Shown: positions 63,506 to 64,000 of the stretch, one piece after another
Layout of the letters: every line of letters begins with the position of its first letter
Position numbering within the stretch: the stretch's first letter is position 1
Assembly (NCBI RefSeq): GCF_003149025.1
Contig: NZ_QGDV01000002.1
Span: 186,001 to 250,000 of the forward strand
DNA from: Rathayibacter iranicus NCPPB 2253 = VKM Ac-1602
GTDB lineage: Bacteria > Actinomycetota > Actinomycetes > Actinomycetales > Microbacteriaceae
DNA length: 64,000 bases
Direction of reading: 5' to 3'
Notes under the pieces: model-generated
Told to the model about the DNA's origin: nothing
Seen by the model: the letters and a program-made list of their open reading frames with translations, nothing else
The model's database searches: none
Position numbers and translations under genes: made by a program

Positions 63506-64000
63506 GTGGTGCCCTCCTCACGCTCGGTCGTGTCCCTGCTCCTCCGACTCCTCGGGCGTACGAGCGCTCCCCGTCCCGACGCTGGCCCGCTCCCGCAGCG
63601 GCCATACCTGTCGACGACCGCACCAACGCCCGGCGCCAGCGGCGTGGGCCGCACGGTCGAGGTGGATCCGTCGAGACTGCGCGGCGTGCGCCTCACCTAC
63701 GGCCCCACTCCCGACGGAGATCCCGACCCGGGCGAGGTCGTCTGGACCTGGGTTCCCTTCGAGGAAGACGACGGCCGCGGCAAGGACCGGCCGGTCCTGG
63801 TGCTCGCCGTCGAGAAAACGGGTTCGGTGCTCGCGGTGCGCCTGAGTTCGAAGGAACATGCGGACTACCTCGCGGTGGGCGCCGGCGCCTGGGATCCGGA
63901 CGGACGCCCGAGCTGGGTCGACCCCGAGCGCGTCTTCCGTGTGCACCCCGCGGGGATGCGGCGAGAAGGTGCCGCCCTCGAGCGCTCACGATACGACGCC
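63506..64000 (+). CDS. PemK/MazF-like protein, 3' end outside window
   Basis: The frame starts with GTG (63506) and remains open to the window end, giving 165 residues. After a basic, Pro-rich arm (1-60) comes DPGEVVWTWVPFEEDDGRGK and DRPVLVLAVEKTGSVLAVRL, the pattern (GDVVWV..pf.d....K.RPvlVl) of PemK/MazF fold proteins. Single proteins of this kind in actinobacteria often have no antitoxin partner. Whether an antitoxin gene follows cannot be seen. I do not assume toxicity. Confidence 0.75.
   Translation, partial: MVPSSRSVVSLLLRLLGRTSAPRPDAGPLPQRPYLSTTAPTPGASGVGRTVEVDPSRLRGVRLTYGPTPDGDPDPGEVVWTWVPFEEDDGRGKDRPVLVLAVEKTGSVLAVRLSSKEHADYLAVGAGAWDPDGRPSWVDPERVFRVHPAGMRREGAALERSRYDA

Overview
The window is a block of mostly core chromosome from a high-GC Gram-positive bacterium. 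The content and order of the genes (rne-rplU-rpmA-obgE, glnA2-glnE, the actinobacterial families DUF3000, DUF3093, DUF3159, DUF3710, DUF4031, DUF4191 and DUF4193, SepH, PpgK, an actinobacterial-type rnpB) point to Actinobacteria. The particular neighbourhoods suggest Microbacteriaceae (order Micrococcales). The family is inferred from gene order and protein style, not from a database search; the genus cannot be told. No rRNA operon, prophage, insertion sequence or CRISPR array is visible.

Layout. 1-13.6 kb: end of a DUF4233 gene, ndk, a VKOR protein, rne, DUF4031, rplU-rpmA-obgE, proA (no proB beside it), nadD, a membrane protein, rsfS, tRNA-Ala(GGC), a Nif3-like protein and a coiled-coil protein with a decayed zinc ribbon. 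13.6-14.7 kb: rnpB, then five exact-length 124-bp tandem repeats running up to the ppgK stop codon. 14.7-24.3 kb: ppgK, panB and the nitrogen-assimilation cluster glnA2, glnE and glnA1, with a foreign-looking SGNH-hydrolase-like gene between glnE and glnA1. 24.3-33.8 kb: RDD and DUF4191 membrane proteins, a pseudokinase-like membrane protein, sucB, lpd, pepA, PAC2 and MFS genes; lipA/lipB, often found here, are absent. 34-37.5 kb: sigA followed within 4 bp by a murT-gatD pair. 37.5-50.9 kb: topoisomerase IV genes (parE and parC, convergent), a phosphodiesterase, sepH, dut, small DUF genes and acnA. 51-64 kb: dxs, a fatty-acid beta-oxidation pair, an RNase D, a RibD-like reductase, sufE, sseA, zapE, amt and the start of a PemK/MazF-like gene.

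Most notable observation. The MurT/GatD-like pair has lost what characterised enzymes need to make D-isoglutamine. GatD carries Gly93 where the glutaminase cysteine is expected and has no cysteine at all; MurT has no cysteine at all, so no four-cysteine zinc ribbon, although its ATP-binding loop is intact. Microbacteriaceae have group-B peptidoglycan, in which an amino acid or diamino acid is joined to the same alpha-carboxyl of D-Glu. I suggest as a hypothesis that this pair has been reused as an amino-acid ligase for that bridge.

Regulation. Fifteen genes have a TANNNT-like -10 hexamer ending 6 or 7 nt before the start codon, which predicts leaderless mRNAs and helps choose starts. A four-box GlnR-type operator (GTNAC-n6-GAAAC repeated) precedes glnA1, and a three-good-box version precedes amt, each 10 nt upstream of a -10-like hexamer. 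A 14-bp palindrome lies just downstream of a -10-like hexamer before acnA, and rplU has a clear promoter followed by a structured leader.
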